A stretch of DNA of 22,539 nt from a virus: IMG/VR virus record IMGVR_UViG_3300035698_002920, positions 1-22,539 of that record; one strand, 5' to 3'. Every line of letters starts with the position of its first letter. Within the stretch, counting starts at the first letter, position 1. Shown here one piece after another: positions 13,029 to 20,293 of this stretch. A program made the position numbers and the translations under genes. The notes beneath the pieces were generated by a model. The model was not told the origin of the DNA. It saw nothing but the letters and a program-made list of their open reading frames with translations, and searched no databases.

Positions 13029-13472
13029 ATGTCAGAAGATACCTTGGCAATGTCACACTTGCAGGATGTTAAGGACCTCAGAAAGAATATCGAGTGTCCT
13101 GCATTGCCAGCCGTTGCAAATGTCTTGGAGGACTGCGTGACTCATATCCTTGATACCCGCATCGATGTACGAGAGCTCAAGAAATACGTTCAGGACGAGT
13201 TACCCGACGCAATCATCAATAGGGCAAATGGAAATGCCGATGAGATTAGAATCGGACTCGGAGGCGGTAGAACACTTTCAGGTAAATGGAGCGTCGTAGC
13301 GCGATTCGTTATGGCGATAAGCATTTTTGGTGTGGCAATGATGGGAATATGGAATCTGGCAAAGGACCGGGGCATAATCGGCCCAGGCACAGAAACGATG
13401 ATGAAGACAATCGTAGCAGAAGCAGTTCAGGCAGAAATGGCCTCACTGAATACCGTATCGCCGAACAAATGA
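13029..13472 (+). CDS. Single-pass membrane protein inside the head module
   Basis: The start at 13029 is chosen over an in-frame upstream ATG because it has GGGGAAGGG ahead and gives a sensible N-terminus. It encodes 147 residues. The N-terminal 80 residues are soluble and charged; a hydrophobic helix runs from about 88 to 108 (SVVARFVMAISIFGVAMMG), followed by a basic residue and a polar helical C-terminus of about 40 residues. This could be a holin-like or other membrane-active lysis/entry protein, or a virion-bound membrane protein. One TM helix alone does not prove a holin. Confidence 0.6.
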   Translation: MSEDTLAMSHLQDVKDLRKNIECPALPAVANVLEDCVTHILDTRIDVRELKKYVQDELPDAIINRANGNADEIRIGLGGGRTLSGKWSVVARFVMAISIFGVAMMGIWNLAKDRGIIGPGTETMMKTIVAEAVQAEMASLNTVSPNK

Positions 13473-13516
13473 TTTTGGATGCAAGATAAAGACGCTGGCT
13501 AAACAGGAGGTTGATT

Positions 13517-13735
13517 ATGGGACATGGACCAGGAAAGAAGATGCCGGGACTCAAGAGACTCTGGGTAAAGAACATCGATACCGGGCACGTCACTCAGGCG
13601 CAGCCGAGACACGAGATGAATCCTAAGTTCATCGTGATTACTGAGAAGGAAGCCAGAGCCATTCAGAAGGCTCAGGACGACGAGAATCAGGCTCGGACGA
13701 ACGATCACACAAGAAGGCCGGCAACGTCGGTATAA
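13517..13735 (+). CDS. Small protein, paralogue of the N-terminus of the next gene
   Basis: The gene encodes 72 residues. The ATG at 13517 follows AGGAGG by six bases. Its core (LKRLWVKNIDTGHVT, then IVITEKEARAIQKAQDDEN) lines up with the first 60 residues of the next gene (IKRYWLRRRGTDFVC, then IPISEEDAMKIRAIKDNK). This suggests tandem duplication. The fold is probably a short beta strand pair plus a helix. Its role is unknown; the location suggests a minor virion or assembly protein. Confidence 0.6.
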   Translation: MGHGPGKKMPGLKRLWVKNIDTGHVTQAQPRHEMNPKFIVITEKEARAIQKAQDDENQARTNDHTRRPATSV

Positions 13736-13750
13736 CGGGCAACAGGGGCA

Positions 13751-14398
13751 ATGACAGAAAGGTGGGCAAACGACATGGTTGAGCAGATTAAGCGGTACTG
13801 GTTGAGACGCAGGGGCACAGATTTTGTGTGCCAGCGTACTCGGGTTCTGGCGAAGAATGACGATATGATTCCTATTTCCGAGGAAGACGCCATGAAGATC
13901 CGTGCTATCAAAGACAATAAGGCATTGGATTGCCGGATTGCACGTAACGCGGGTATGGCGATTCCGACGAAGGAGAGCATCGACGACGCGAAGCACCGGG
14001 AACTGGTTGAGCAGGGATTGATCCCCGCAGACGAAGCGGAACTTGATCATCCTCAGATGCACGATCCGAATCGGGAGAAGACTCTTCTCGAGATGAACGA
14101 AGTGGAACTCCGGAAGAAAGCCTTTGAGATGAAGATTCTCATTGGTGACGAGGCTACTGCAGAGGATATCCGCGAGGAAATTAACCGCGCTACGGTCGTT
14201 CTCACCGGTCCTCCTCCGGAAGATGAGAGCCATACGGACTTCGCGCCAGAGGGTAACGACGACCTCAACCTCATGAACCACAAGCAGCTGTTCGATGAGG
14301 CTGGCAAGGTGGGAGTGGTTAAAAAGGGCGATAACGCTACTCTGCGGATACAGATCCGTCAGGCACGTAAGGCGCAACTGGAGACAGCCGGCGTATGA
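13751..14398 (+). CDS. Virion-module protein with helix-extended-loop-helix (SAP/HeH-like) repeats
   Basis: The gene encodes 215 residues, with AGGGG upstream. The first 60 residues match the preceding small protein. The middle and end each contain a short helix-loop-helix unit: about 111-150 (LLEMNEVELRKKAFEMKILI) and about 174-210 (LMNHKQLFDEAGKVGVVKKG), similar to the SAP/HeH modules that some phage structural proteins carry for DNA or protein binding. The linker is Pro/Glu-rich. The stop overlaps the next gene by ATGA. The assignment is tentative. Confidence 0.6.
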   Translation: MTERWANDMVEQIKRYWLRRRGTDFVCQRTRVLAKNDDMIPISEEDAMKIRAIKDNKALDCRIARNAGMAIPTKESIDDAKHRELVEQGLIPADEAELDHPQMHDPNREKTLLEMNEVELRKKAFEMKILIGDEATAEDIREEINRATVVLTGPPPEDESHTDFAPEGNDDLNLMNHKQLFDEAGKVGVVKKGDNATLRIQIRQARKAQLETAGV

Positions 14399-14736
14399 CA
14401 GGCACAACCCTCATTGATAACAGAGTCAGGGAACAGGTTTCGGATGCGAAGCCTGATTATCGCTATTTAGAGGCGAAGATGCTGACATACCTCAATGAGG
14501 GTCTGAGTGATATGTGGTCAAGACGGTCAGAGTTTTTCTATAGCGAGTCCGTCTTGGTCGCGTATCCGGGAGATATAGCATCGCTTGGTGCGGATCTCCC
14601 GATCTCAGTACATGGCTACAAGGCCATTACAGATTACGTGTGTTACCGAATCTTTCAGGAAACGTCCGAAGATACCGACAACGCAGCCAAAATGATGATG
14701 CACCTGAATGACTACGAAAGGGTCATGGCAGCATGA
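14395..14736 (+). CDS. Head-tail adaptor protein (neck, DUF6682-like)
   Basis: The gene encodes 113 residues, starts in ATGA with GGAGA upstream. It has the layout of small podovirus adaptor proteins: MTGTTLIDNRVREQVSD, then YRYLEAKMLTYLNEGLSDMW, and later AITDYVCYRIFQETSEDTDN and a helix that ends the protein. Proteins like this form a ring below the portal and connect it to the tail. The gene order (adaptor then the connector below) supports this. Confidence 0.65.
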   Translation: MTGTTLIDNRVREQVSDAKPDYRYLEAKMLTYLNEGLSDMWSRRSEFFYSESVLVAYPGDIASLGADLPISVHGYKAITDYVCYRIFQETSEDTDNAAKMMMHLNDYERVMAA

Positions 14737-15386
14737 GTAAGACCAGAAACATAACGGCGCTGTACCCAAAGATTACGCCATGGTTGCCCGGCGTAGATGG
14801 AGCGAAGCCACTACTTCTCCAGACCATGCGGGATGCCATCATCGAGTTTTGCGAGCAAACTCAGGCGTGGACTTGCACCATGGATGCTATTCTGGTCCGT
14901 GAAGACGTGGTTGACTATGACCTTGAGAAACCCAGCTACGCCGAAGTCGAGAAGATCAAGAGTGCCACGATCGATGACGTTACGCAGTTGCCGACTCGGG
15001 ACTATACAATGCCGAACCGGTGCGCGTACCAGATGGTTTACGAGCCGACTGCCGATACTGCATCCGATCAGGACGGGCTGATAATCGAGCTGGTCCTCAA
15101 GCCGACAGATGAGGCTTTACTTGTTCCCGATGATCTGTACCGAGCCCACAATCGCGCCTGGGCATGGGGAACGATCGCCACAATGATGGATATGCCGAAG
15201 AAGTCATGGACCAACCCGAACAGAGCCCTGTTCTTCTGGGACAAATACTGGACATTGGTATCCAGCGCCCGTGTCGACCAGAACCGCGGGACCATGAATC
15301 AGGAATTACAGGTCAGATCCCCGCATCAATTTGCAGCTACCGGCCGCGGTGACGCAGAATACTCGAAGAATCCGAACACATTTTAA
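14733..15386 (+). CDS. Neck/tail connector protein
   Basis: The gene encodes 217 residues, coupled to the adaptor by ATGA. It starts with a pattern seen in many phage connector proteins, LYPKITPWLPGVDGAKPLLL followed by LLQTMRDAIIEFCEQTQAW. The middle is beta-rich and ends in helical DLYRAHNRAWAWGTIATMM. It probably forms a ring between adaptor and nozzle. The assignment is by similarity of pattern and by gene order. Confidence 0.65.
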   Translation: MSKTRNITALYPKITPWLPGVDGAKPLLLQTMRDAIIEFCEQTQAWTCTMDAILVREDVVDYDLEKPSYAEVEKIKSATIDDVTQLPTRDYTMPNRCAYQMVYEPTADTASDQDGLIIELVLKPTDEALLVPDDLYRAHNRAWAWGTIATMMDMPKKSWTNPNRALFFWDKYWTLVSSARVDQNRGTMNQELQVRSPHQFAATGRGDAEYSKNPNTF

Positions 15387-15395
15387 GGAGATACC

Positions 15396-16004
15396 ATGGA
15401 TGCTCTGATATTTCATTCCAGCGACGATCTCCAGAGCCTTGACCTGAGACTGGGCGATATCCAGTACGACTGCTGGCTCGACATTTCGGACTCAACGACC
15501 GTTGCGTACTGGAAGTTCAGGCAGAAGAGCTCAACAACCGTACTTGCCAGCGGGAAGACCGCGAAGCTCTGGACAGGCAATACTGGGTACTGCCGGCTGA
15601 CATGGGGTGACACCGACCTCGACGGTCTGGCTGCAGGAATGTACGAGCTTGAGATATGCACCTGCTTCAGCGTTACGACCGGGACCATCACCGGCGCTAC
15701 GGCCGCAAGCCCGTGTGTGATTACCGATGTAGCGCACGGCCTGACCACAGGGGATGAGGTCTATATCAGTGGGGTCCTAGGGATGACCGAGCTGAACGGC
15801 GATATCTATACCATTACCGTGATCGATGTGGATTCTTTCTCTCTCAACAGTATCGACGCCAGCGCCTACACGGCATACACGAGCGCCGGGACATGGGAGA
15901 AGCTGGCCGGGAAGCTGACCGCGAACAAGTATTTCTTTGAGGGCGAGGAAGACACGAACTGGGATAGCAGATCCATCCCTATCAGAATAGTCGCAGATTT
16001 CTAA
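15396..16004 (+). CDS. Virion protein with inserted E1-FCCH-like domain
   Basis: The gene encodes 202 residues, with AAGGAGAT upstream. Two halves of a beta-rich phage fold (residues 1-90 and 170-202) are interrupted by about 92-168, which has the pattern of the FCCH domain of ubiquitin-activating E1 found as an insert in phage tail proteins (ITGATAASPCVITDVAHGLT, then TGDEVYISGVLGMTELNG). The inserted module is presumably a small beta-barrel exposed on the virion. There is no E1 catalytic domain, so no ubiquitin chemistry is implied. Confidence 0.7.
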   Translation: MDALIFHSSDDLQSLDLRLGDIQYDCWLDISDSTTVAYWKFRQKSSTTVLASGKTAKLWTGNTGYCRLTWGDTDLDGLAAGMYELEICTCFSVTTGTITGATAASPCVITDVAHGLTTGDEVYISGVLGMTELNGDIYTITVIDVDSFSLNSIDASAYTAYTSAGTWEKLAGKLTANKYFFEGEEDTNWDSRSIPIRIVADF

Positions 16005-16016
16005 GGAGGTCCACAG

Positions 16017-16364
16017 ATGACATGCCAGGATGCCAACACGGGGATAAAAGTACAGGTCTCAAGCAAGGCCGCGAATACTGCGTTCAGCATTGTCCGGTCC
16101 GGGACCGGCAACACGCGGACACTCACGATCTCGACAGATACCGCAGGCTCCTACCTATTCCGTATCTGGCTGGTAGATAGCGCGACCGATCGCACGATCA
16201 CACAGCAACCACCGAGCGAGGATCAAACGACTGTCTGGTTCAAGGAGACGCTTTCCACCGGGATTCTGACCCACACGGTTGTTCATAATGGGACGCAGAA
16301 CTGGTACATGAAGGCCGTACTGATAGGGCCGGTTGCAACCTCTGATATTCTGCAGTACACGTAA
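16017..16364 (+). CDS. Small virion-type protein, unknown function
   Basis: The gene encodes 115 residues, with AAGGAGGT about eight bases upstream. It is beta-rich and looks like one small Ig-like or jelly-roll unit (NTRTLTISTDTAGSYLFRIW). It stands between the FCCH-domain protein and a fibre gene, and probably belongs to the tail tip. Not recognised further. Confidence 0.6.
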   Translation: MTCQDANTGIKVQVSSKAANTAFSIVRSGTGNTRTLTISTDTAGSYLFRIWLVDSATDRTITQQPPSEDQTTVWFKETLSTGILTHTVVHNGTQNWYMKAVLIGPVATSDILQYT

Positions 16365-16374
16365 GGAGTTTGAT

Positions 16375-17787
16375 ATGAGAAATGGAATCATTGCTGTCGC
16401 GCTGCTTCTGGCCGTTACAACGGCGAGTGCTCAGAGTCTCAACGTAGTGCCGTCTTCGGACGTGCTGGCTTCTGCCTATGCCGGCAGCGGATCATCCAAT
16501 CGTACAGGCGTGGCGCTTACGAACTTGATTACCGTGCTGGGCACCAGAGAGTGCAATGTCGTTATCGATGGTGGCGAGTGGCTGGTTGCGAACAACGTGA
16601 CATGGCCGACGAACATCACCGTTACCATGACGCCAGGCTCATACTTCAACATCACGAACAGCACGGTCATGAACTTCGAGAGCAACAGCCTGATCGCGCA
16701 TGAGTGGGTTGTCTTTACCGGACTGGGCACGGCTACCGGCGAGGCATCCTTTGTATGGCGTTATCCGATCTGGGGCGATATAGGGCGATTTAACATTGGA
16801 GACGGTCTTCTCGGAACGAACGTGTGGGACTCGAATTACACCATGACCGACGGAACGACGTTCACAGCAAAGGACTTTGTGGCTGGAACAGCGGACGTGT
16901 ACCGACTCGAAGCGGATATCTTTGATATGGGTACTGGGCTTGTAGACGTAGTTGTCGGCGGCACAGGCGACTTCTACCGGATTGAGTCAGATACCTTCGA
17001 TCTGGCTACCGGACTCGTTGATATCGTCAAGGGCGGGACTGCCGATGTTTACCGCGTAAATACTGAAGTGCTTTATATCGACGGCCAGAAGTGGGGCGTT
17101 CAGGCTTCAACCAACATTGCCATTGCCACGAATCAAAATAGGGCTGCTGTGATAGCTATCATTGGCGGCTTATATAGGTATCTACCGGCACTTACTACCG
17201 TAACGATGACGTGGGCTGATGGTACGCATTACTATGATGGAACGATCAGCTTCCAGGGTTTCTTTGGGGCAGGGCAGTTCATACTTCAAGGGAATACCGC
17301 AGAAACCAATTCTGTTTTACACTCGAATCAGACTGCAAGGATTGTATGCGGGTTAACGAATGGAGCTGCCCTTACCGTCGGCAATAATGATTGTAACTTC
17401 TCTATCAAGAATCTGTATATCGCCTCATCTAATGTGAATAAAGGCCTTGAGGTTCTTGGCAACCAGTTCGGGTCAAGGTTCAACACGATCAGTGGTTGCT
17501 ACATAAAGTCCATAGCCCCCGATCCACAGCGAACAAATAATGCTCCACTTATAGCTGTTTACAACGGGAGCGCTTCCATCAGCCACTGCATGTTCGAGTG
17601 GGGCGAGAGCGCTATAGAGGCTGAACGATTCGGCCATATCTACGTTGTATCGAATAGGGCCATAGGGGTGAATTATCCCGACTATGGACTAGCAGCCAAG
17701 GCAGGCGGCGTGATTGCCACGAATGCCGAACAGCCCGTAGGCGCGACCGCTTCGGAACACGCTACATTCGGCGGCATAATCAGGTAA
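16375..17787 (+). CDS. Beta-helix fibre/spike-like protein with signal peptide
   Basis: The start at 16375 is chosen because it has AAGGAG upstream and begins a signal peptide (RNGIIAVALLLAVTTASA, predicted cut ASA|QS); an in-frame ATG at 16333 would remove that logic. It encodes 470 residues. A beta-rich middle contains two direct 25-residue repeats. The second half (INISNSTVMNFESN style in the first third; FSIKNLYIASSNVN and ISHCMFEWGESAI later) reads like a right-handed parallel beta-helix. The tail end (QPVGATASEHATFGG) is like fibre trimer ends. It may bind or cut host polysaccharide, but no catalytic residues are certain. Confidence 0.72.
   Translation: MRNGIIAVALLLAVTTASAQSLNVVPSSDVLASAYAGSGSSNRTGVALTNLITVLGTRECNVVIDGGEWLVANNVTWPTNITVTMTPGSYFNITNSTVMNFESNSLIAHEWVVFTGLGTATGEASFVWRYPIWGDIGRFNIGDGLLGTNVWDSNYTMTDGTTFTAKDFVAGTADVYRLEADIFDMGTGLVDVVVGGTGDFYRIESDTFDLATGLVDIVKGGTADVYRVNTEVLYIDGQKWGVQASTNIAIATNQNRAAVIAIIGGLYRYLPALTTVTMTWADGTHYYDGTISFQGFFGAGQFILQGNTAETNSVLHSNQTARIVCGLTNGAALTVGNNDCNFSIKNLYIASSNVNKGLEVLGNQFGSRFNTISGCYIKSIAPDPQRTNNAPLIAVYNGSASISHCMFEWGESAIEAERFGHIYVVSNRAIGVNYPDYGLAAKAGGVIATNAEQPVGATASEHATFGGIIR
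16900..17049 (+). repeat. Two 75-base direct repeats coding 25 residues each
   Basis: Units begin YRLEADIFDMGTGLVDV (16900-16974) and YRIESDTFDLATGLVDI (16975-17049), followed by the start of a third (YRVNTE). The DNA is diverged though protein is well conserved, so the duplication is old and under selection. This is the kind of repeat that forms fibre shaft turns. Confidence 0.75.
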
Positions 17788-17799
17788 GGGGAATGAGAA

Positions 17800-19797
17800 G
17801 TGGAATTCATACCGAAAGGATTCGATGGGCTTATCCCCAAGCTGGAGCCCCGGACACTTGGCCGTACTCAGGCACAGGTAGCCGAGAACGTAGATCTCCG
17901 GGAAGGCCACCTCGGGGCTATTGAAGAGCCAAGCCTCGTTCAGAACCTCAGCGCCGATACCATCCGCGTCTATAACTGGAACAGCTCATGGCTGGAATGG
18001 TCTACCGACGTCAACGTCGTTGAGAACCCGATTGCCAATGACGCCTACGACCGTATCCACCTGACAGGTTCAGGCACCCCCAAAGTCTACGGGGTTGTGG
18101 CCTCAGTTGAATACAAGCTCGACCTGGGAGTCCCGAAGCCTACGAAGACGCCACTCGCTACGGCAGTCCAGAAGGCAGCAACGGTCTGGACCCGGACATG
18201 GCGCTACCAGTACGAGGACCCGACGAACGGAACGATCTATCAAGAGGCTGTTCTGGTTGAAGGTACAGACGTAATCGAAGTGATTTCCGGAAAGCAGTAC
18301 ACGTTGGCTACGCTTCCGACCCGAATAGCTGGAACGCCGGCAAGCGCCCGATTCATCCTCTGGGCTTCTGGGACCGATCAGTACGGCTCTGATCTGGGAC
18401 GGGTTTACCCGGATATCAGCAGCTATGCCAATGATAAGCGCTACCCGGGAAACAGTGATCTGTTTGTAGACGGGGCACAGGTCACGGGAGGCCAGTACAC
18501 TCGATCAGGATCCCCGAATGTTACATTCAACTTCGTCTATGGTACTTCCAGAGCCAGCGAGTACAAGGTTGAGCGAGCGTATGTCTACACCTTCAAGAGC
18601 ATCTTCGGGGAAGAAGGGCCTCCCAGCGAGCCGTCAGTAATCAAGGCTGTTGATCCGAGTCAGGACTGCACGGTATCTAACTTCGATACTAGCGTGGTCG
18701 GGAACTACAATATCACCACAGTAACCGTCTACAGGACCGTCACGGATGAGAACGGACACGCAGCCTACCAGTATGTGACAGAGTTCGATATCGGTGGATC
18801 AAGCTATCTAGATGAGCTTCCAAACTCCTCGACCGGAGAGATATTGCAGACAACCGGATGGGTAGCACCTCCCGCGGATCTCGCCGGCATGGACGTTCAC
18901 GGATCCGGTGCGGCCGTAGGATTCTCCGGGAATGACCTGTACTTCTCGGTCCCGTTCTATCTGCATGCCTGGAAGGTGAACTTCATCCAGTCAATGAAAG
19001 CCCCGATCGTCTCAATCGGCGTCAGCGATACCACCGTGATAGTCGCTACCACCAAAGGCATACAGGTCGTAACCGGCTCACACCCGGATTCCATGAGCAT
19101 CGACGACGGCAACATGCAGCAGCCCTGTAAGAATAAGCTCTCCATGGTCAACGTGAACGGCACGATCGTCTACGCATGTCCTGATGGCCTGGTCGGATAC
19201 CAGGGCCATGATGGCGCAATGCTCACTAACAACTACTACACAGAGATCCAGTGGGCCGATATCAATCCGGGCTCGATGTTCGGTACGGTCCACGATCAGC
19301 AGTATTTTGCATGGACCAGCTCAGATTCCATCATATTCGACTTCCAAGAGTCCAGAGATGCGCTCACAACCACCACCGTAACGCCCGTGGCTGTCTATTC
19401 CGACATTCCGAATGATAAGCTGTACCTGATCGTGGACAACGCCACCTCGGGCAACAGAGAGCTTCAGCTATGGCGCGGAGGTAGCACGAACCTCAAGCTC
19501 CGCTGGAAAGGCCGACTCCTGCAGTTGGGGCAGCCAGAAGACCCGCTATTCTGTCGGACAGTGGCAGATTCCTATACCTCGATCGACGACGTTCGCTCAG
19601 ACGATGACATCACGCTCAATATTTACGCCAAGACAGTCCTGGTCAAAACAGTCATCCTGTACGATGACGCTGCGCGGTGGGTACCGGAGCTGAGGCGGGA
19701 GAAGACTTGGGAGTTCGAGGTTACGGCCAAAGTGGACGTTCACGGCTTGGGCATTGCAGCATCTATGAAGAAACTGAAAGCGATCACCAATGAGTAA
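17800..19797 (+). CDS. Large virion protein, probable tail nozzle/hub
   Basis: The gene encodes 665 residues from a GTG at 17800, with AAGGGG upstream; the ATG at 17793 leads to a short wrong-frame ORF. The start (EFIPKGFDGLIPKLEPRTLG, then AQVAENVDLREGHLG) is a pattern I know from large podovirus tail proteins. The middle has a fibronectin-like stretch, YTFKSIFGEEGPPSEPS followed by VTVYRTVTDENG. Then there is a propeller-like repetitive beta region. The size and order (after the connector and before the fibre) suit a nozzle or hub. There is no tape-measure or tail-tube gene around it, consistent with a short tail. Confidence 0.7.
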   Translation: MEFIPKGFDGLIPKLEPRTLGRTQAQVAENVDLREGHLGAIEEPSLVQNLSADTIRVYNWNSSWLEWSTDVNVVENPIANDAYDRIHLTGSGTPKVYGVVASVEYKLDLGVPKPTKTPLATAVQKAATVWTRTWRYQYEDPTNGTIYQEAVLVEGTDVIEVISGKQYTLATLPTRIAGTPASARFILWASGTDQYGSDLGRVYPDISSYANDKRYPGNSDLFVDGAQVTGGQYTRSGSPNVTFNFVYGTSRASEYKVERAYVYTFKSIFGEEGPPSEPSVIKAVDPSQDCTVSNFDTSVVGNYNITTVTVYRTVTDENGHAAYQYVTEFDIGGSSYLDELPNSSTGEILQTTGWVAPPADLAGMDVHGSGAAVGFSGNDLYFSVPFYLHAWKVNFIQSMKAPIVSIGVSDTTVIVATTKGIQVVTGSHPDSMSIDDGNMQQPCKNKLSMVNVNGTIVYACPDGLVGYQGHDGAMLTNNYYTEIQWADINPGSMFGTVHDQQYFAWTSSDSIIFDFQESRDALTTTTVTPVAVYSDIPNDKLYLIVDNATSGNRELQLWRGGSTNLKLRWKGRLLQLGQPEDPLFCRTVADSYTSIDDVRSDDDITLNIYAKTVLVKTVILYDDAARWVPELRREKTWEFEVTAKVDVHGLGIAASMKKLKAITNE

Positions 19798-20293
19798 CGA
19801 ATCAGCCAGAGGGATACCGAGCGGAGGAAATGCCTTCAAGGATCTCAAGGAACGCGCTTGGGCTCTCAAGGTGGAGGAAATGCTCGAGATCCTTATCGGT
19901 ACTCGCGGGAACGTAGAAGACCAGGCCATGACGTGGCGTAAGATGATCCTGCTTGGATTCGCATTTCTCAAAGATGAAGATCTGGTCAAAGACCTTTCGA
20001 CTACCGACGCCTTCTCCGTCCAGATAGCAGAGACATACGGATGGAATGGAATGTTCGCAGCGGTCGACGAAACCGCATTGAAGACCGTTAATGTCAGCGT
20101 GGTCAATGGCGAGGTTCAGGGATGGGCCGGCGCGTTCACGGCAGTTGATACCGCTACGAACCTGAGTACCAGAATAACTGTATCCAGTGGTCTTTGCAGT
20201 CCAGACGGAGCATACGCAGTGGTAAATCCGATCAACCCTCGGGCAACTGTAGACATGACAATCACTCTCGGAAGGATATTGACAGTAATATGA
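19790..20293 (+). CDS. Small tail protein linking hub and spike
   Basis: The gene encodes 167 residues and overlaps the hub gene by eight bases. Residues 14-60 are helical (FKDLKERAWALKVEEMLEIL), and the C-terminal half is beta-rich (KTVNVSVVNGEVQGWAGAF). A helix-then-beta layout is common in proteins that join a tail hub to fibres. It is coupled to the next gene by ATGA. Not recognised further. Confidence 0.6.
   Translation: MSNESARGIPSGGNAFKDLKERAWALKVEEMLEILIGTRGNVEDQAMTWRKMILLGFAFLKDEDLVKDLSTTDAFSVQIAETYGWNGMFAAVDETALKTVNVSVVNGEVQGWAGAFTAVDTATNLSTRITVSSGLCSPDGAYAVVNPINPRATVDMTITLGRILTVI

Noticed and set aside
13029-13472. Holin
   Set aside because: One TM helix with a large charged N-terminal domain and no endolysin nearby is too little evidence.
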